From Actinotalea alkalitolerans (GTDB lineage Bacteria > Actinomycetota > Actinomycetes > Actinomycetales > Cellulomonadaceae): a DNA stretch of 64,000 nucleotides. The position numbers were made by a program, and so were the translations under genes. Shown here piece by piece: positions 24,506 to 32,719 of the stretch. The notes under the pieces are model-generated. The model was not told the origin of the DNA. It was given only the letters and a program-made list of their open reading frames with translations, and did not search any database. Every line of letters begins with the position of its first letter. Positions within the stretch are counted from its first letter, which is position 1. The stretch spans positions 62,001 through 126,000 of the forward strand of contig NZ_JAMBPP010000002.1 in assembly GCF_023369855.1 (NCBI RefSeq), in the 5' to 3' direction.

Positions 24506-25813
24506 ATGACATCCCCCGTCCCGGCGAGCCCATCCCCGCGTGCCCCGATGTCACGGAGCATGAAGGTGGGCCTGGCCGGTCTGGCGACCGTCATGGTCAT
24601 CGGGCTGACCGGCGGCCCGACGATCGTGCTCGCACTCGTGGGCCTCTACCTGATCATCACCGGTCTGTGGGCGGTGGTGCGACGGTCCTCCTGGCTGGGT
24701 CGGACGCGACGGCGGGTCGGTGCCGGAGTCGTTGCCGGTGGCTTCATGCTCGTCATGATCGGTGGAGCGGTCGCCGCACCGGCGGAGGAGACCGCCCCGG
24801 TCGCGGAGCCCTCTGCGACGCCGAGCGCCTCGCCGGCCGAGAAGGCGCAGCGCACACCGGCACCCACCCCCACACCGACCCCGTCACCCCCCACCCCCGA
24901 GGATCTGGCGGCGGCCCTGCCCGCGCCGGAGCTGGCTCCCGAGGTCGACGTCGCCGCCGTGACGGCGACCGCCCTGCCCGAGACGGCCCTGGCGGCGGTC
25001 TCGCTCCTCGAGGTCAAGGGTCGCGCGCCCAAGACCGGGTACAACCGCGACCTGTTCGGCAACGGCTGGCTCGACCCGGACCGCAACGGGTGCGACGCGC
25101 GCAACGACATGCTCGACCGTGACCTCACCGACAAGACGTTCAAGGCCGGCACGTCCGACTGCGTCGTCCTGACCGGGGTCCTGGCCGACCCGTACAGCGG
25201 GACGACGATCACCTTCCAGCGAGGTGCACAGACCAGCACCGCCGTGCAGGTCGACCATGTCGTGGCCCTGTCGGACGCCTGGCAGAAGGGCGCGCAGCAG
25301 TGGGACGAGACCAAGCGCAAGGCGTTCGGCAACGATCCCTTGAACCTGCTGGCGGTCGACGGCCCGCTGAACATGCAGAAGGGCGACGGTGACACCGCGA
25401 CGTGGCTACCGCCCCACAAGCCCTACCGGTGCGCGTACGTCGCGCGCCAGGTCGGCGTCAAGTACACCTACGGGCTCTGGGTCACCGAAGCAGAGCGCAA
25501 CGCCATGGTCAGCGTCCTGTCCACCTGCCCCGACGAGCCGCTCCCGACCGGGTCGGCCGTGCCCCCCCAGCCCGAGCCTGAACCGGCCCCCGCGCCAGCA
25601 CCCGCACCCGCTCCGGTCCCCGCACCGGCACCCGTCCCTGCTCCCGAACCCGCTCCGGCCCCCGCTCCGGCCCCTGCTCAGGTCCCCGAGCCGTCGGTCT
25701 ACTACAAGAACTGCACCGCAGCACGGGACGCAGGCGCCGCCCCTGTCCTCGTGGGCCAGCCCGGGTACGGAACGCACCTGGACCGCGACGGCGACGGAAT
25801 CGGCTGCGAGTAG
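24506..25813 (+). CDS. secreted or membrane-anchored HNH-type nuclease with Excalibur domain
   Basis: 435 residues if translated from ATG 24506; a later ATG at 24548 or 24560 is possible because none has a strong ribosome site. Two hydrophobic segments lie at ~18-50 and ~72-88, then a Thr/Pro/Ala linker (~90-135). The GmrSD/HNH-type nuclease domain follows: GYNRDLFGNGWLDPDRNGCDARND, then VQVDHVVALSDAWQKGAQQW and FGNDPLNLLAVDGPLNMQKGD, in which the DH and the NxxN-type residues match the beta-beta-alpha metal site. A second long PAPAPVP linker leads to a C-terminal Excalibur calcium-binding motif ending DRDGDGIGCE. It is probably an exported nuclease attached to the cell surface. It is the only plus-strand gene in this half and converges on lacI 8 bases away. 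Confidence 0.82.
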   Translation: MTSPVPASPSPRAPMSRSMKVGLAGLATVMVIGLTGGPTIVLALVGLYLIITGLWAVVRRSSWLGRTRRRVGAGVVAGGFMLVMIGGAVAAPAEETAPVAEPSATPSASPAEKAQRTPAPTPTPTPSPPTPEDLAAALPAPELAPEVDVAAVTATALPETALAAVSLLEVKGRAPKTGYNRDLFGNGWLDPDRNGCDARNDMLDRDLTDKTFKAGTSDCVVLTGVLADPYSGTTITFQRGAQTSTAVQVDHVVALSDAWQKGAQQWDETKRKAFGNDPLNLLAVDGPLNMQKGDGDTATWLPPHKPYRCAYVARQVGVKYTYGLWVTEAERNAMVSVLSTCPDEPLPTGSAVPPQPEPEPAPAPAPAPAPVPAPAPVPAPEPAPAPAPAPAQVPEPSVYYKNCTAARDAGAAPVLVGQPGYGTHLDRDGDGIGCE

Positions 25814-25820
25814 CGCCCTC

Positions 25821-26951
25821 TCAAGCCCCGGCCCCAGGCTTCGGACGGTAGCGTGCGGTGCTGTCCCGAGGGATCAGATAGGGCACCTCGATGGGCTCCG
25901 GCATGCTGCCACTGCCCCGGATCAGCTGTAGCACCCTGTCGACGCACCGGCGCCCGACCTCCATGAAGTCCAGGTGCATCGTCGTCAGAGCCGGTTGGTA
26001 GTACCGGGCCTCGGGCACGTTGTCGAACCCAACGACGCTGACATCCTCCGGTACGTGCATTCCGAGTTCCGAGGCCGCCTTGAGGAGCCCCAGGGCCATC
26101 TGGTCGTTCGCGGCGAAGACCGCCGTCGGCCGTTGCCGTTGCAGCATCCGCAGTCCCACTTCGTGCCCGGACTCTGCGCTCCAGTCCCCAGCCAAGACAG
26201 GTCCCGCCGCGCTCCCCGCGGCCATGAGAGCGCGACGCCAGCCCTCGATGCGAGCGTCCGTTCCGAGCCAGCCGGGAGGGCCGGCGAGGTGGTGGACCGT
26301 CGGGTGCCCGAGGTCGAGCAGGTAGCGCGTGGCGATCTGCGCACCGAGCACTTCGTCATGAGCGATTGTCCGCTCGCGGTCCGACACTCCGGGTTCGAAC
26401 ATGACGAGTGGCACCGAAGCCGATAGCCCTTCCACGGCGTCAGCCGCAGCGATTGTCGGCGCGAGGACGACGATGCCGTCCACCGCATCTGCCACCAGGT
26501 GGTCCAGCGCCCGCCGCATGGTGGGTCGATCGATGTCGTTGAGGCTGACGAGGCTCGTCGCGTACCCCAGCTCGCGGGCCTGCTCGGCGATCCCGAACAG
26601 CGCCTGCGCCGGGCCGTACTGCATGGCCCCGACGGTGACCACCCCGAGGTGCATCGTCTGCCTCGTCACGAGCGCCCGGGCTGCGTTGTTCCGGCGGTAG
26701 CCGAGCTGGCGCACAGCACGCTCAACCCGTTCCTGCAACTCCCGGCTGACGTAGGCGTTCCTGTTGAGGACCCGCGAGACAGTCTGCTGGGAGACGCCCG
26801 CTAGACGGGCCACGTCAATCATGCGTGGCGCCTGCGGCGCGCCGACCACGTCAGGACTCTCGGGCGAGGTGCGCACAGCCACCTCGCGCAGAGAGGGCTG
26901 CATGACGTCAGTGTGGTGCGCCGAAGACGCCGCGCCGCCCTCACCTGCCAT
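25821..26951 (-). CDS. LacI-family transcriptional regulator of the 27-36 kb regulon
   Basis: 376 residues from the second ATG of ATG-AAC-ATG, which has the better spacing to GAGAGG; the first would add two residues. An unusual ~44-residue polar head precedes the DNA-binding domain MIDVARLAGVSQQTVSRVLN. The core carries HLGVVTVGAMQYGPAQALFGI, DAVDGIVVLAPTIAAAD, AVFAANDQMALGLLKAASELG and VSVVGFDNVPEARYYQPALTT. Candidate operators with an AGCGCTA core occur about 150 bases upstream of its own gene and in front of the transporter and dehydrogenase operons, so it is the likely local repressor. Confidence 0.92.
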   Translation of the reverse strand: MAGEGGAASSAHHTDVMQPSLREVAVRTSPESPDVVGAPQAPRMIDVARLAGVSQQTVSRVLNRNAYVSRELQERVERAVRQLGYRRNNAARALVTRQTMHLGVVTVGAMQYGPAQALFGIAEQARELGYATSLVSLNDIDRPTMRRALDHLVADAVDGIVVLAPTIAAADAVEGLSASVPLVMFEPGVSDRERTIAHDEVLGAQIATRYLLDLGHPTVHHLAGPPGWLGTDARIEGWRRALMAAGSAAGPVLAGDWSAESGHEVGLRMLQRQRPTAVFAANDQMALGLLKAASELGMHVPEDVSVVGFDNVPEARYYQPALTTMHLDFMEVGRRCVDRVLQLIRGSGSMPEPIEVPYLIPRDSTARYRPKPGAGA

Positions 26952-27380
26952 GTTCATCGCCTCTCAACAGGGCCCACTCCCACCCACGGCATCGGTCGGA
27001 CCGTCTGATCCCAGGGTATCGATCGGTCAACATGCTCAAGACACACCTCGTGGATGGATAGTGATTGCTTTCTGCCGATTTCGCGCCGCCTCTTGGGTAG
27101 CGAGTAGAAGCGCTACCGACTCCTCGTGTCCGACATGTCCGTTTCGGCATACTCACCAGTGCGCACCGCGGCGGAGTAGATATCCATCACGCCATGAAGG
27201 TGGTGCATCTCGTCGCCCTCCGCCCTGGGACCAGAGCTCTCGGCCTGGACATCGAGCGCCACGAAATCTCGTTCGTCCCCCGAGTGCGGTCCTGGAGCAG
27301 ATCGAGCTGCACGTCCGCTCCTACGGTGAGAGTTGGCCCTGCGGTCCCGGGAACGAGTTGAAGAGAGCGTCAGGCGGAGC
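26952..27380. other. intergenic region upstream of lacI
   Basis: 430 bases containing an operator-like inverted repeat (27096-27117). A 108-codon minus-strand frame (27113-27439) crosses it. Its last ~45 codons read somewhat like protein (GDEMHHLHGVMDIYSAAV), but it overlaps the nitrilase terminator and matches nothing I know. No gene is called. Confidence 0.35.
27096..27117. promoter_or_regulatory. operator-like inverted repeat, AGCGCTA regulon, lacI promoter
   Basis: GGTAGCG and CGCTACC face each other across 8 bases, and the right arm also contains AGCGCTAC, matching the core found at 32700, 36311 and 36454. The site lies about 150 bases upstream of the lacI start at 26951, consistent with autoregulation. 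Confidence 0.45.
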
Positions 27381-27430
27381 CCGGATGCGCGCCAGGCATG
27401 GGCGGAAGCCCTGACCCGGCGCGCATCCGG
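27381..27430 (-). terminator. terminator hairpin downstream of nitrilase gene
   Basis: CCGGATGCGCGCC (27381-27393) and GGCGCGCATCCGG (27418-27430) are exact reverse complements. The loop holds a nested GGGC-GGAA-GCCC hairpin. It lies 5 bases beyond the stop at 27436, giving a strong two-tier stem-loop without a U-tract. Confidence 0.65.
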
Positions 27431-27435
27431 TGCCC

Positions 27436-28584
27436 TCACGCCCCGGCCGTCTTCTCGGCGGTGTCGGTCACCGGAGTACCCACACGGTTGCCATTCGAGC
27501 GGTAGCCCTCCGGCGGGGTCAGAACCCCCCTCTCGATGAGCGTCTCGATGTTGCGAGCGCGGGTGGCGTCCTCCCGAGCGAGCCAGTCCTCGCCGGGGGG
27601 CTCCTCGAGGTACTGGTTCTTCGGGTAGATCGGCTGGTCGTAGATCGCGCGGTACTGCTCGGTCCGCAGGTCCTTGAACTGGTTGTACAGACCGTTGGCG
27701 ATCCGCGACCGGCGCAGGGCCTCGATATCAATCGTCGTGCACACGAACGAGTCGCCCGACGTCCAGCCGTTCTGCTGAGCGACGATCTGTCCCCGTGGGT
27801 TGACGATCATCGACTGTCCGCCGAACAGGTCCTGGATGCCTCCGTCGGACATGATCTCCGGGCCCAGGTTCGGTGCCACCACGTAGGCGTGGTTGAACAG
27901 GGCGTGGGCCCGGTTCTGGATCTCCCACATGCCGGTCATGACTGCCGGCTCGATCAGAGTTGGTCGGATGATGATCTCGGCACCGTTCATCGCGAGACCG
28001 CGGGCGATCTCCGGATAGACGCCTTCGTGGCAGATCACGATGCCGATGTTGCCGATCTCCAGCCGGGCGACGGGGAAGATCGCGTCCATCGCGTTCCCCT
28101 TGCCCTTCTTCTGGACCCACTCGTCCCACACATCGTGCGGGTTCATGTTGCCGAGCATGCCGCCCTCGTAGGCGTCACTGGTCGCCTTGTAGCGCTTGTA
28201 GACGATCTCGCCTCTGGGATCGATGATGAACGCCACGTTGAAGTAGCGGTCCTCGAAGTCCTCGTCCTTGACCATGTAGAGCTCGGCGGCGATGTAGGTG
28301 TTCAGCTGCACCGCCTTCTTCGCCAGCTCGTCCGTCTCCGGCCCGGGGATCGTCACAGCGAAGTGAGCTTCCCGCTCCCGGTTGCCCGGGGTGTTTGCGA
28401 TCATTCCTTGGATGGCCATCTCGGGGATGACGACGAGGCGGACCGGTGCGCCCTCCCAAGCGCCGACCATGACAGCGGTGTCCATGAACTTGTTGATCCG
28501 CTTGACGTTCTCCACACCGTCCTTCCGGTCTTTCATCTGGAATGTGCGGGGCGAGAGTGCGACGACGGAATACGGCTCGACCAT
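27436..28584 (-). CDS. nitrilase-superfamily carbon-nitrogen hydrolase (amidase/nitrilase type)
   Basis: 382 residues. The catalytic triad of the superfamily is visible: Glu55 in VVIPEMAIQG, a Lys at 130 or 133 in YKRYKATSDA, and Cys185 in GIVICHEGVYPE. The loop around the Lys (a long insertion running to DVWDEW) and the C-terminal ~90 residues (RRSRIANGLYNQFKDLRTEQYR) resemble the aliphatic amidase/formamidase and aryl-acetonitrilase-like branches rather than Nit or biotinidase proteins. It would hydrolyse an amide or nitrile in the cytoplasm. It follows the Rbs-type transporter operon but is separated by a terminator, so it is probably transcribed from its own promoter. The true substrate is unknown. 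Confidence 0.88.
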   Translation of the reverse strand: MVEPYSVVALSPRTFQMKDRKDGVENVKRINKFMDTAVMVGAWEGAPVRLVVIPEMAIQGMIANTPGNREREAHFAVTIPGPETDELAKKAVQLNTYIAAELYMVKDEDFEDRYFNVAFIIDPRGEIVYKRYKATSDAYEGGMLGNMNPHDVWDEWVQKKGKGNAMDAIFPVARLEIGNIGIVICHEGVYPEIARGLAMNGAEIIIRPTLIEPAVMTGMWEIQNRAHALFNHAYVVAPNLGPEIMSDGGIQDLFGGQSMIVNPRGQIVAQQNGWTSGDSFVCTTIDIEALRRSRIANGLYNQFKDLRTEQYRAIYDQPIYPKNQYLEEPPGEDWLAREDATRARNIETLIERGVLTPPEGYRSNGNRVGTPVTDTAEKTAGA

Positions 28585-28720
28585 GTCTGAGCTCCTTCTA
28601 ATCGTATGCGCAGTTCGTAGCTGCGCTCGGTGACTACTGTCGGTTGAGATCTGATCCGCTCTCTATCCGGGGTGAAGGCCATCAGGCGACCCACACCCCG
28701 CGGGTCGGGCGCCCGGAGCC

Positions 28721-28749
28721 GCCGACCGCCGGACTCGCCGGCGGTCGGC
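28721..28749 (-). terminator. terminator of the Rbs-type transporter operon
   Basis: GCCGACCGCCGG (28721-28732) and CCGGCGGTCGGC (28738-28749) are exact reverse complements with a 5-base loop, lying in the 236-base gap between the binding-protein stop (28821) and the nitrilase start (28584). Confidence 0.65.
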
Positions 28750-28820
28750 AGGCAGCGGCGGATCAGTCGAGCAAAGGTCGGCCGAGTTACGGGTGGGTCG
28801 ACCTCGGGTTGAGCGACACG

Positions 28821-29888
28821 TCAGAACTGACGGTCCGGGTCGAAGTACTCCTCGGCGTTCTCCGGTGTGGCGAGGAACGTGTCGATCCAGAACTCACCAC
28901 CGGGGCACACCGACTCCTGGGACTCCCCGCGAGCCGCTGCGACGGCCATCTCGACCGCGGTCTCTCCTTGCTTGTAGGGCTCGTTGGAGGCGTTCGCCAG
29001 CACGGGCCCGTCCGGGTTCTCGATCATCTCCTGCAGCACGGCCATCTGGCCGTCGTACGTGCCGATGATCACCTGGTCCAGGATCCCGGCGTCGGCCAGG
29101 CCCTGCTTGATGCCCGGGAGCATCACGTCGCTCAAGCTGAAGACGATGTCGAGGTCGGGGTTGGCGGTCGCGACGTCGCGAACGGGGTCAAGGGCCCGGT
29201 CAGGCAGCCACTCGCCGTAACGAATCGGCAGGTACTCGATCTCCGGCGCGTCCTCGACGCTGTCGTAGCCGGCGACAACCCCGTCGTGCCTCCAGGTGGT
29301 CACCGTCTCCCCTGAGTAGCCTCCGACGACAACTGCCTGGAGCGGCTCGTCGGCATCCCCGAAGCGCTCCTTCGCGAACTCGGCGATCTGGGCCCCCAAG
29401 CCGGCCGCGACCTGCTCCTGGTCCTCGGCGACGTAGCAGAACTGATTCTGTGCGAGGTCATCGGCGAGGTTGCTGTTGACCACGACGATGGGGACGTCGT
29501 CCTGGACAGCAGCGTTCACCCCGCCTGCGACACCGGTCGGGTCGTGCGGATTGATGATCAGGACGTCGATGCCCTGGGTGAGGAGTGTCTGGACGTCAGA
29601 GTTCTGCTTGACGGTGTCGCCACCAGCGTCGGTGACGATGATCTGGGCGCCGATCTCGGCGGCCTTGTCCTCGGCTCCCTGCAGGAGGGTTGCCCACCAG
29701 TCACTGCCCGCCAGCCGCCGCTGGGAGAAGCCGATCGTGATGGTCTCTTCGCCGCCGGGGGCAGCGGTCGTGCCGTCGCCGTCAGCGCCGGCGCCGTTCT
29801 GCTGGCCGTTGCCTCCGCAGGCGGAGAGCGCGAGTGCGAGTGCGAGGCCGCCGGTGAGGGCGGCGCCCCTGGTCTTGGTGCGCATCAT
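28821..29888 (-). CDS. periplasmic-type sugar-binding lipoprotein (RbsB-like, CUT2)
   Basis: 355 residues. The signal peptide ends LALALSACGG (lipobox LSAC). The mature part is a type I periplasmic binding fold: TIGFSQRRLAGSDWWATLLQG, a long GIDVLIINPHDPTGVAGGVNAA, VPIVVVNSNLADDLAQ, and DIVFSLSDVMLPGIKQGL. Such proteins bind monosaccharides, polyols or similar small ligands. The gene overlaps the permease stop as ATGA and is the last gene of the transporter operon, before the terminator at 28721. Confidence 0.92.
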   Translation of the reverse strand: MMRTKTRGAALTGGLALALALSACGGNGQQNGAGADGDGTTAAPGGEETITIGFSQRRLAGSDWWATLLQGAEDKAAEIGAQIIVTDAGGDTVKQNSDVQTLLTQGIDVLIINPHDPTGVAGGVNAAVQDDVPIVVVNSNLADDLAQNQFCYVAEDQEQVAAGLGAQIAEFAKERFGDADEPLQAVVVGGYSGETVTTWRHDGVVAGYDSVEDAPEIEYLPIRYGEWLPDRALDPVRDVATANPDLDIVFSLSDVMLPGIKQGLADAGILDQVIIGTYDGQMAVLQEMIENPDGPVLANASNEPYKQGETAVEMAVAAARGESQESVCPGGEFWIDTFLATPENAEEYFDPDRQF

Positions 29889-31057
29889 GGGGTTCCTTCC
29901 GTGCTGTCGGGCTTGCGGGCGGGGGATCGGTCGTTCCCTTCGTTGAGGTCGGGTCGCCGGGAGGCAGGAGCTGCCGGGCCGGCGACAGGGGCGGGTGAGC
30001 CCGGGACGGCGTTGTCGCCGCGCTTCCGGAGCTTGGTGATGGCGGCGCGGATCCGCTGGATGCCGCCGCCAGAGGTGAGGAACACGGCGATGAGGATGAC
30101 CAGGCCGCGGATCACGAGCTGAGGCTCGGACTGGATGCCGGCCAGGTTCATGATGTTGCCGATCATCCCGATGATCAGCGCGCCCAGGACGGTGCTGATC
30201 GGGTCACCGGTGCCGCCGAACAGCGAGGTGCCACCAACGACCGTCGCGGCGATCGAGTCGAGCTCGTAGCCCTGCCCGACCAGCGAGCTGCCCTGGGAGA
30301 GGCGGCCGGCGAGCATCAGGCCGGCGAGCCCGGCGAGCATGCCGCTGGTGACGTAGGCCATGACCTGGTCCCGCTTGACCGGCAGCCCGGAGAGTCGCGC
30401 GGCCTCGGGGTTTCCACCCAGGGCGTACAGGCGACGTCCGAGCGGGGTGAACCGCATGACGAAAGCCGCGACAAGCGTCACGACCACAGCGATGAGGACG
30501 ACGTTCGGCACAGTCGCCGTCCGTCCTCCGAAGAAGCTCAGGAAGTTCTGGTTGCTGATCACGATGAGCGTCCCGACCTGGACAAGGAAGGCCACTCCAC
30601 GCGCGATGCTCAGCATGGCCAGTGTCGCGACGAACGGCGCGATCCTGGCGTAGACCACGAGGATGCCGTTGATGAATCCCGCGAATGAGCAGGCGAGGAG
30701 AGCCACGACCACCGTGACGACGACGCCGTGGCCTTGGCGCAGCAGCACAGCGGCGATGACGGTAGAGAGTGCCGCCACGGAGCCGACCGAGAGGTCGATG
30801 CCGCGGGTCACCACGACGATGAACTGGGCGACACCCAACACTGCGACGACCGAGGCGGCGACCGCGATGTTCTCGAGGTTCCGGGCGGTGAAGAAGAAGG
30901 GCGACGTGAAGGATCCGACGACGGCGACAAGGATGAAGACGCCGAGCAGGTAGCCCTGGGGCCCGATCTTGAACCCGCGACGGGCCCTTCTCTTAAGGGG
31001 TTCCGAGCTCACGGTGAGGTCCTCGGCCATCGAGGCCTCGTGAGAAGAGACCGACAT
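29885..31057 (-). CDS. sugar ABC transporter permease (RbsC-like, CUT2)
   Basis: 390 residues with about eight to ten membrane segments typical of BPD_transp_2 permeases: FIVVVTRGIDLSVGSVAALS, ARIAPFVATLAMLSIARG, RRLYALGGNPEAARLSGLP and SIAATVVGGTSLFGGTGD. I chose ATG 31057, which has CAGGAGGA upstream; the ATG at 31102 overlapping the ATPase stop would add 15 residues. The C-terminal ~45 residues are Pro/Ala/Arg/Asp-rich and cytosolic. It works with the neighbouring ATPase and binding protein. Confidence 0.92.
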   Translation of the reverse strand: MSVSSHEASMAEDLTVSSEPLKRRARRGFKIGPQGYLLGVFILVAVVGSFTSPFFFTARNLENIAVAASVVAVLGVAQFIVVVTRGIDLSVGSVAALSTVIAAVLLRQGHGVVVTVVVALLACSFAGFINGILVVYARIAPFVATLAMLSIARGVAFLVQVGTLIVISNQNFLSFFGGRTATVPNVVLIAVVVTLVAAFVMRFTPLGRRLYALGGNPEAARLSGLPVKRDQVMAYVTSGMLAGLAGLMLAGRLSQGSSLVGQGYELDSIAATVVGGTSLFGGTGDPISTVLGALIIGMIGNIMNLAGIQSEPQLVIRGLVILIAVFLTSGGGIQRIRAAITKLRKRGDNAVPGSPAPVAGPAAPASRRPDLNEGNDRSPARKPDSTEGTP

Positions 31058-31098
31058 GGGTTCCTCCTGGGGATTGGCGGGGCGGTAGGGGGGAGTGC

Positions 31099-32616
31099 TC
31101 ATCGCAGATGGGTGAGGAGGTCCTGGTGCTTGGACGAGATCTCCTCGTGCGTGGCCTCTGCCACGACGCGCCCGGAAGAGAGCACCATGACCCGGTCGCA
31201 CAAGGCCGCCTCGGAGACCTCGGAGGTGACGACGATCGCCGCACCACCGGCCCGCAGGTAGGCGCGGATCAACCGGTAGATCTCCTCCTTGGCGGCGACG
31301 TCGACGCCCCGGGTCGGCTCGGCCAGGATCAGCACCTTGCTGTTCTTGGTCAGCCAGCGGGCCAGCAGGACCTTCTGCTGATTCCCGCCGCTCATGGTGC
31401 GGACGTGCTGGTGGACGCTGCTGCACTTGATGCTGAGCTCGTCGACCTGGGTGAGGGCGTGCCGGACCTCATGGCGGTGGTCGAGCAGTCCGACTCGTGT
31501 GAATGAGGCGAGCGAGGCGAGGGTGATGTTCTTGTTGGCGCTCATGTCCAAGACGAGACCTTGGGACTTGCGATCCTCCGGGATGAGGCCGAGTCCCGCG
31601 CGAATCGCCTCTTGTGGCGAGCGCACCCGCACCTTGCGCCCATCGATGGTTGAGCTTCCGCTGACCACCTCGCGCAGACCGAAGAGGCACTCGGCCAGTT
31701 CGTTCTGCCCGGCCCCGAGCAGACCGGTGATGCCCAGCACCTCACCGCGCCGAAGGTCGAAGGAGACCGGGTGCAGCTGATGGCCGTCGGACAACTCGTG
31801 GACCTGCAGAACGACGTCATCCGTCGCAACCCCTCCGAGCTTGCCCTCGGCGCCCTCTGCCGCGGCAGCTGCGAGGGAGTTCTCGTAGCGGTCGCCCACC
31901 ATCTCCTTGACGATCTGATGGGCGCCGGGAACGGTGTCGAAATGGGCGACCCGCCGGCCGTCCCGCAGGACGTCCACCGTGTCGCACACCTGGGTGACCT
32001 CGTCGAGCCGGTGCGAGATGAAGATCAGGCCTACGCCGGAGACCGCCAGTGCTCGCATGAGATCTAGGAGGCCACCGACGTCCCTCGGTGGAAGGGTCGT
32101 TGTTGGCTCGTCCAGCAGGAGGACGTGAGGGTCGGACTTCAGCGCCTTGGCGATCTCCACGAGCTGCTGCTTGGCGAGCGGGAGCGACCCAACAGGGATC
32201 CGCACGTCCACCGGTGCTCCGAGACGCTCCATGAGCTCAAAGGCCCGCTTCTCCAAGCGACCTCGACGGACGAACACCCCCTTGGCGAAGTCGTCGAGGA
32301 AGATGTTTTCCACCACGGACATCGTCGGGACCAGGCTCATCTCCTGGTAGATCGTGTAGATGCCGGACCGCCGCGCGGCATGCGGGCTGTCGAAGTGGAC
32401 CTCCGTGCCGTCAACCCAGATGTGCCCGGCGTCGGGCTGCTCGGCCCCCGAGAGGATCTTCACGAGCGTCGACTTACCCGCACCGTTCGCACCGGAGAGG
32501 GACAACACCTGGCCCGCGTGGACCTCAAGGTCCACTCCGTCCAGCGCCGTCACACCCGGATACCGCTTGGTGAGGCCCTGCACCCGTAGTGCCGGACCAG
32601 CGACGTCCACGCTCAT
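31099..32616 (-). CDS. sugar ABC transporter ATPase with two nucleotide-binding domains (RbsA-like)
   Basis: 505 residues, the expected size for a fused CUT2 ATPase. The first half has Walker A GANGAGKST and Walker B VLLLDEPTTTL but only a reduced signature region (LPLAKQQLVEIAKAL). The second half has a degenerate P-loop (GLLGAGQNELAECLFG), the signature MSGGNQQKVLLARWL and LILAEPTRGVDVAAK, the asymmetry seen in RbsA/XylG. ATG 32616 is preceded by GGGAAGG. It is the first gene of the operon, with an AGCGCTA operator 82 bases upstream. Confidence 0.93.
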   Translation of the reverse strand: MSVDVAGPALRVQGLTKRYPGVTALDGVDLEVHAGQVLSLSGANGAGKSTLVKILSGAEQPDAGHIWVDGTEVHFDSPHAARRSGIYTIYQEMSLVPTMSVVENIFLDDFAKGVFVRRGRLEKRAFELMERLGAPVDVRIPVGSLPLAKQQLVEIAKALKSDPHVLLLDEPTTTLPPRDVGGLLDLMRALAVSGVGLIFISHRLDEVTQVCDTVDVLRDGRRVAHFDTVPGAHQIVKEMVGDRYENSLAAAAAEGAEGKLGGVATDDVVLQVHELSDGHQLHPVSFDLRRGEVLGITGLLGAGQNELAECLFGLREVVSGSSTIDGRKVRVRSPQEAIRAGLGLIPEDRKSQGLVLDMSANKNITLASLASFTRVGLLDHRHEVRHALTQVDELSIKCSSVHQHVRTMSGGNQQKVLLARWLTKNSKVLILAEPTRGVDVAAKEEIYRLIRAYLRAGGAAIVVTSEVSEAALCDRVMVLSSGRVVAEATHEEISSKHQDLLTHLR

Positions 32617-32697
32617 CGCGACCGCCTTCCCGAGGGGTGACCCGCACACCAGGGAACACATCGCGCTCTGATCGGCGAGGACACGTCTAGACCATCT

Positions 32698-32711
32698 GGT
32701 AGCGCTAACAT
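32698..32711. promoter_or_regulatory. LacI-type operator upstream of the Rbs-type transporter operon
   Basis: GGTAGCGCTAACAT contains the perfect palindrome TAGCGCTA (32700-32707). It lies between the aldo/keto reductase stop (32720) and the ATPase start (32616). The ten bases AGCGCTAACA recur at 36455-36464 and, inverted, at 36309-36318. Confidence 0.55.
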
Positions 32712-32719
32712 CGCGATCC

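Noticed and set aside
24274-24600. 108-codon minus-strand frame overlapping the nuclease gene start
   Set aside because: No family features, and it lies antisense to the better supported plus-strand gene.
27113-27439. 108-codon minus-strand frame between nitrilase and lacI
   Set aside because: It overlaps the nitrilase terminator hairpin, its first half is Arg/Ser-rich like random GC-rich frames, it has no ribosome site, and I recognise no family.
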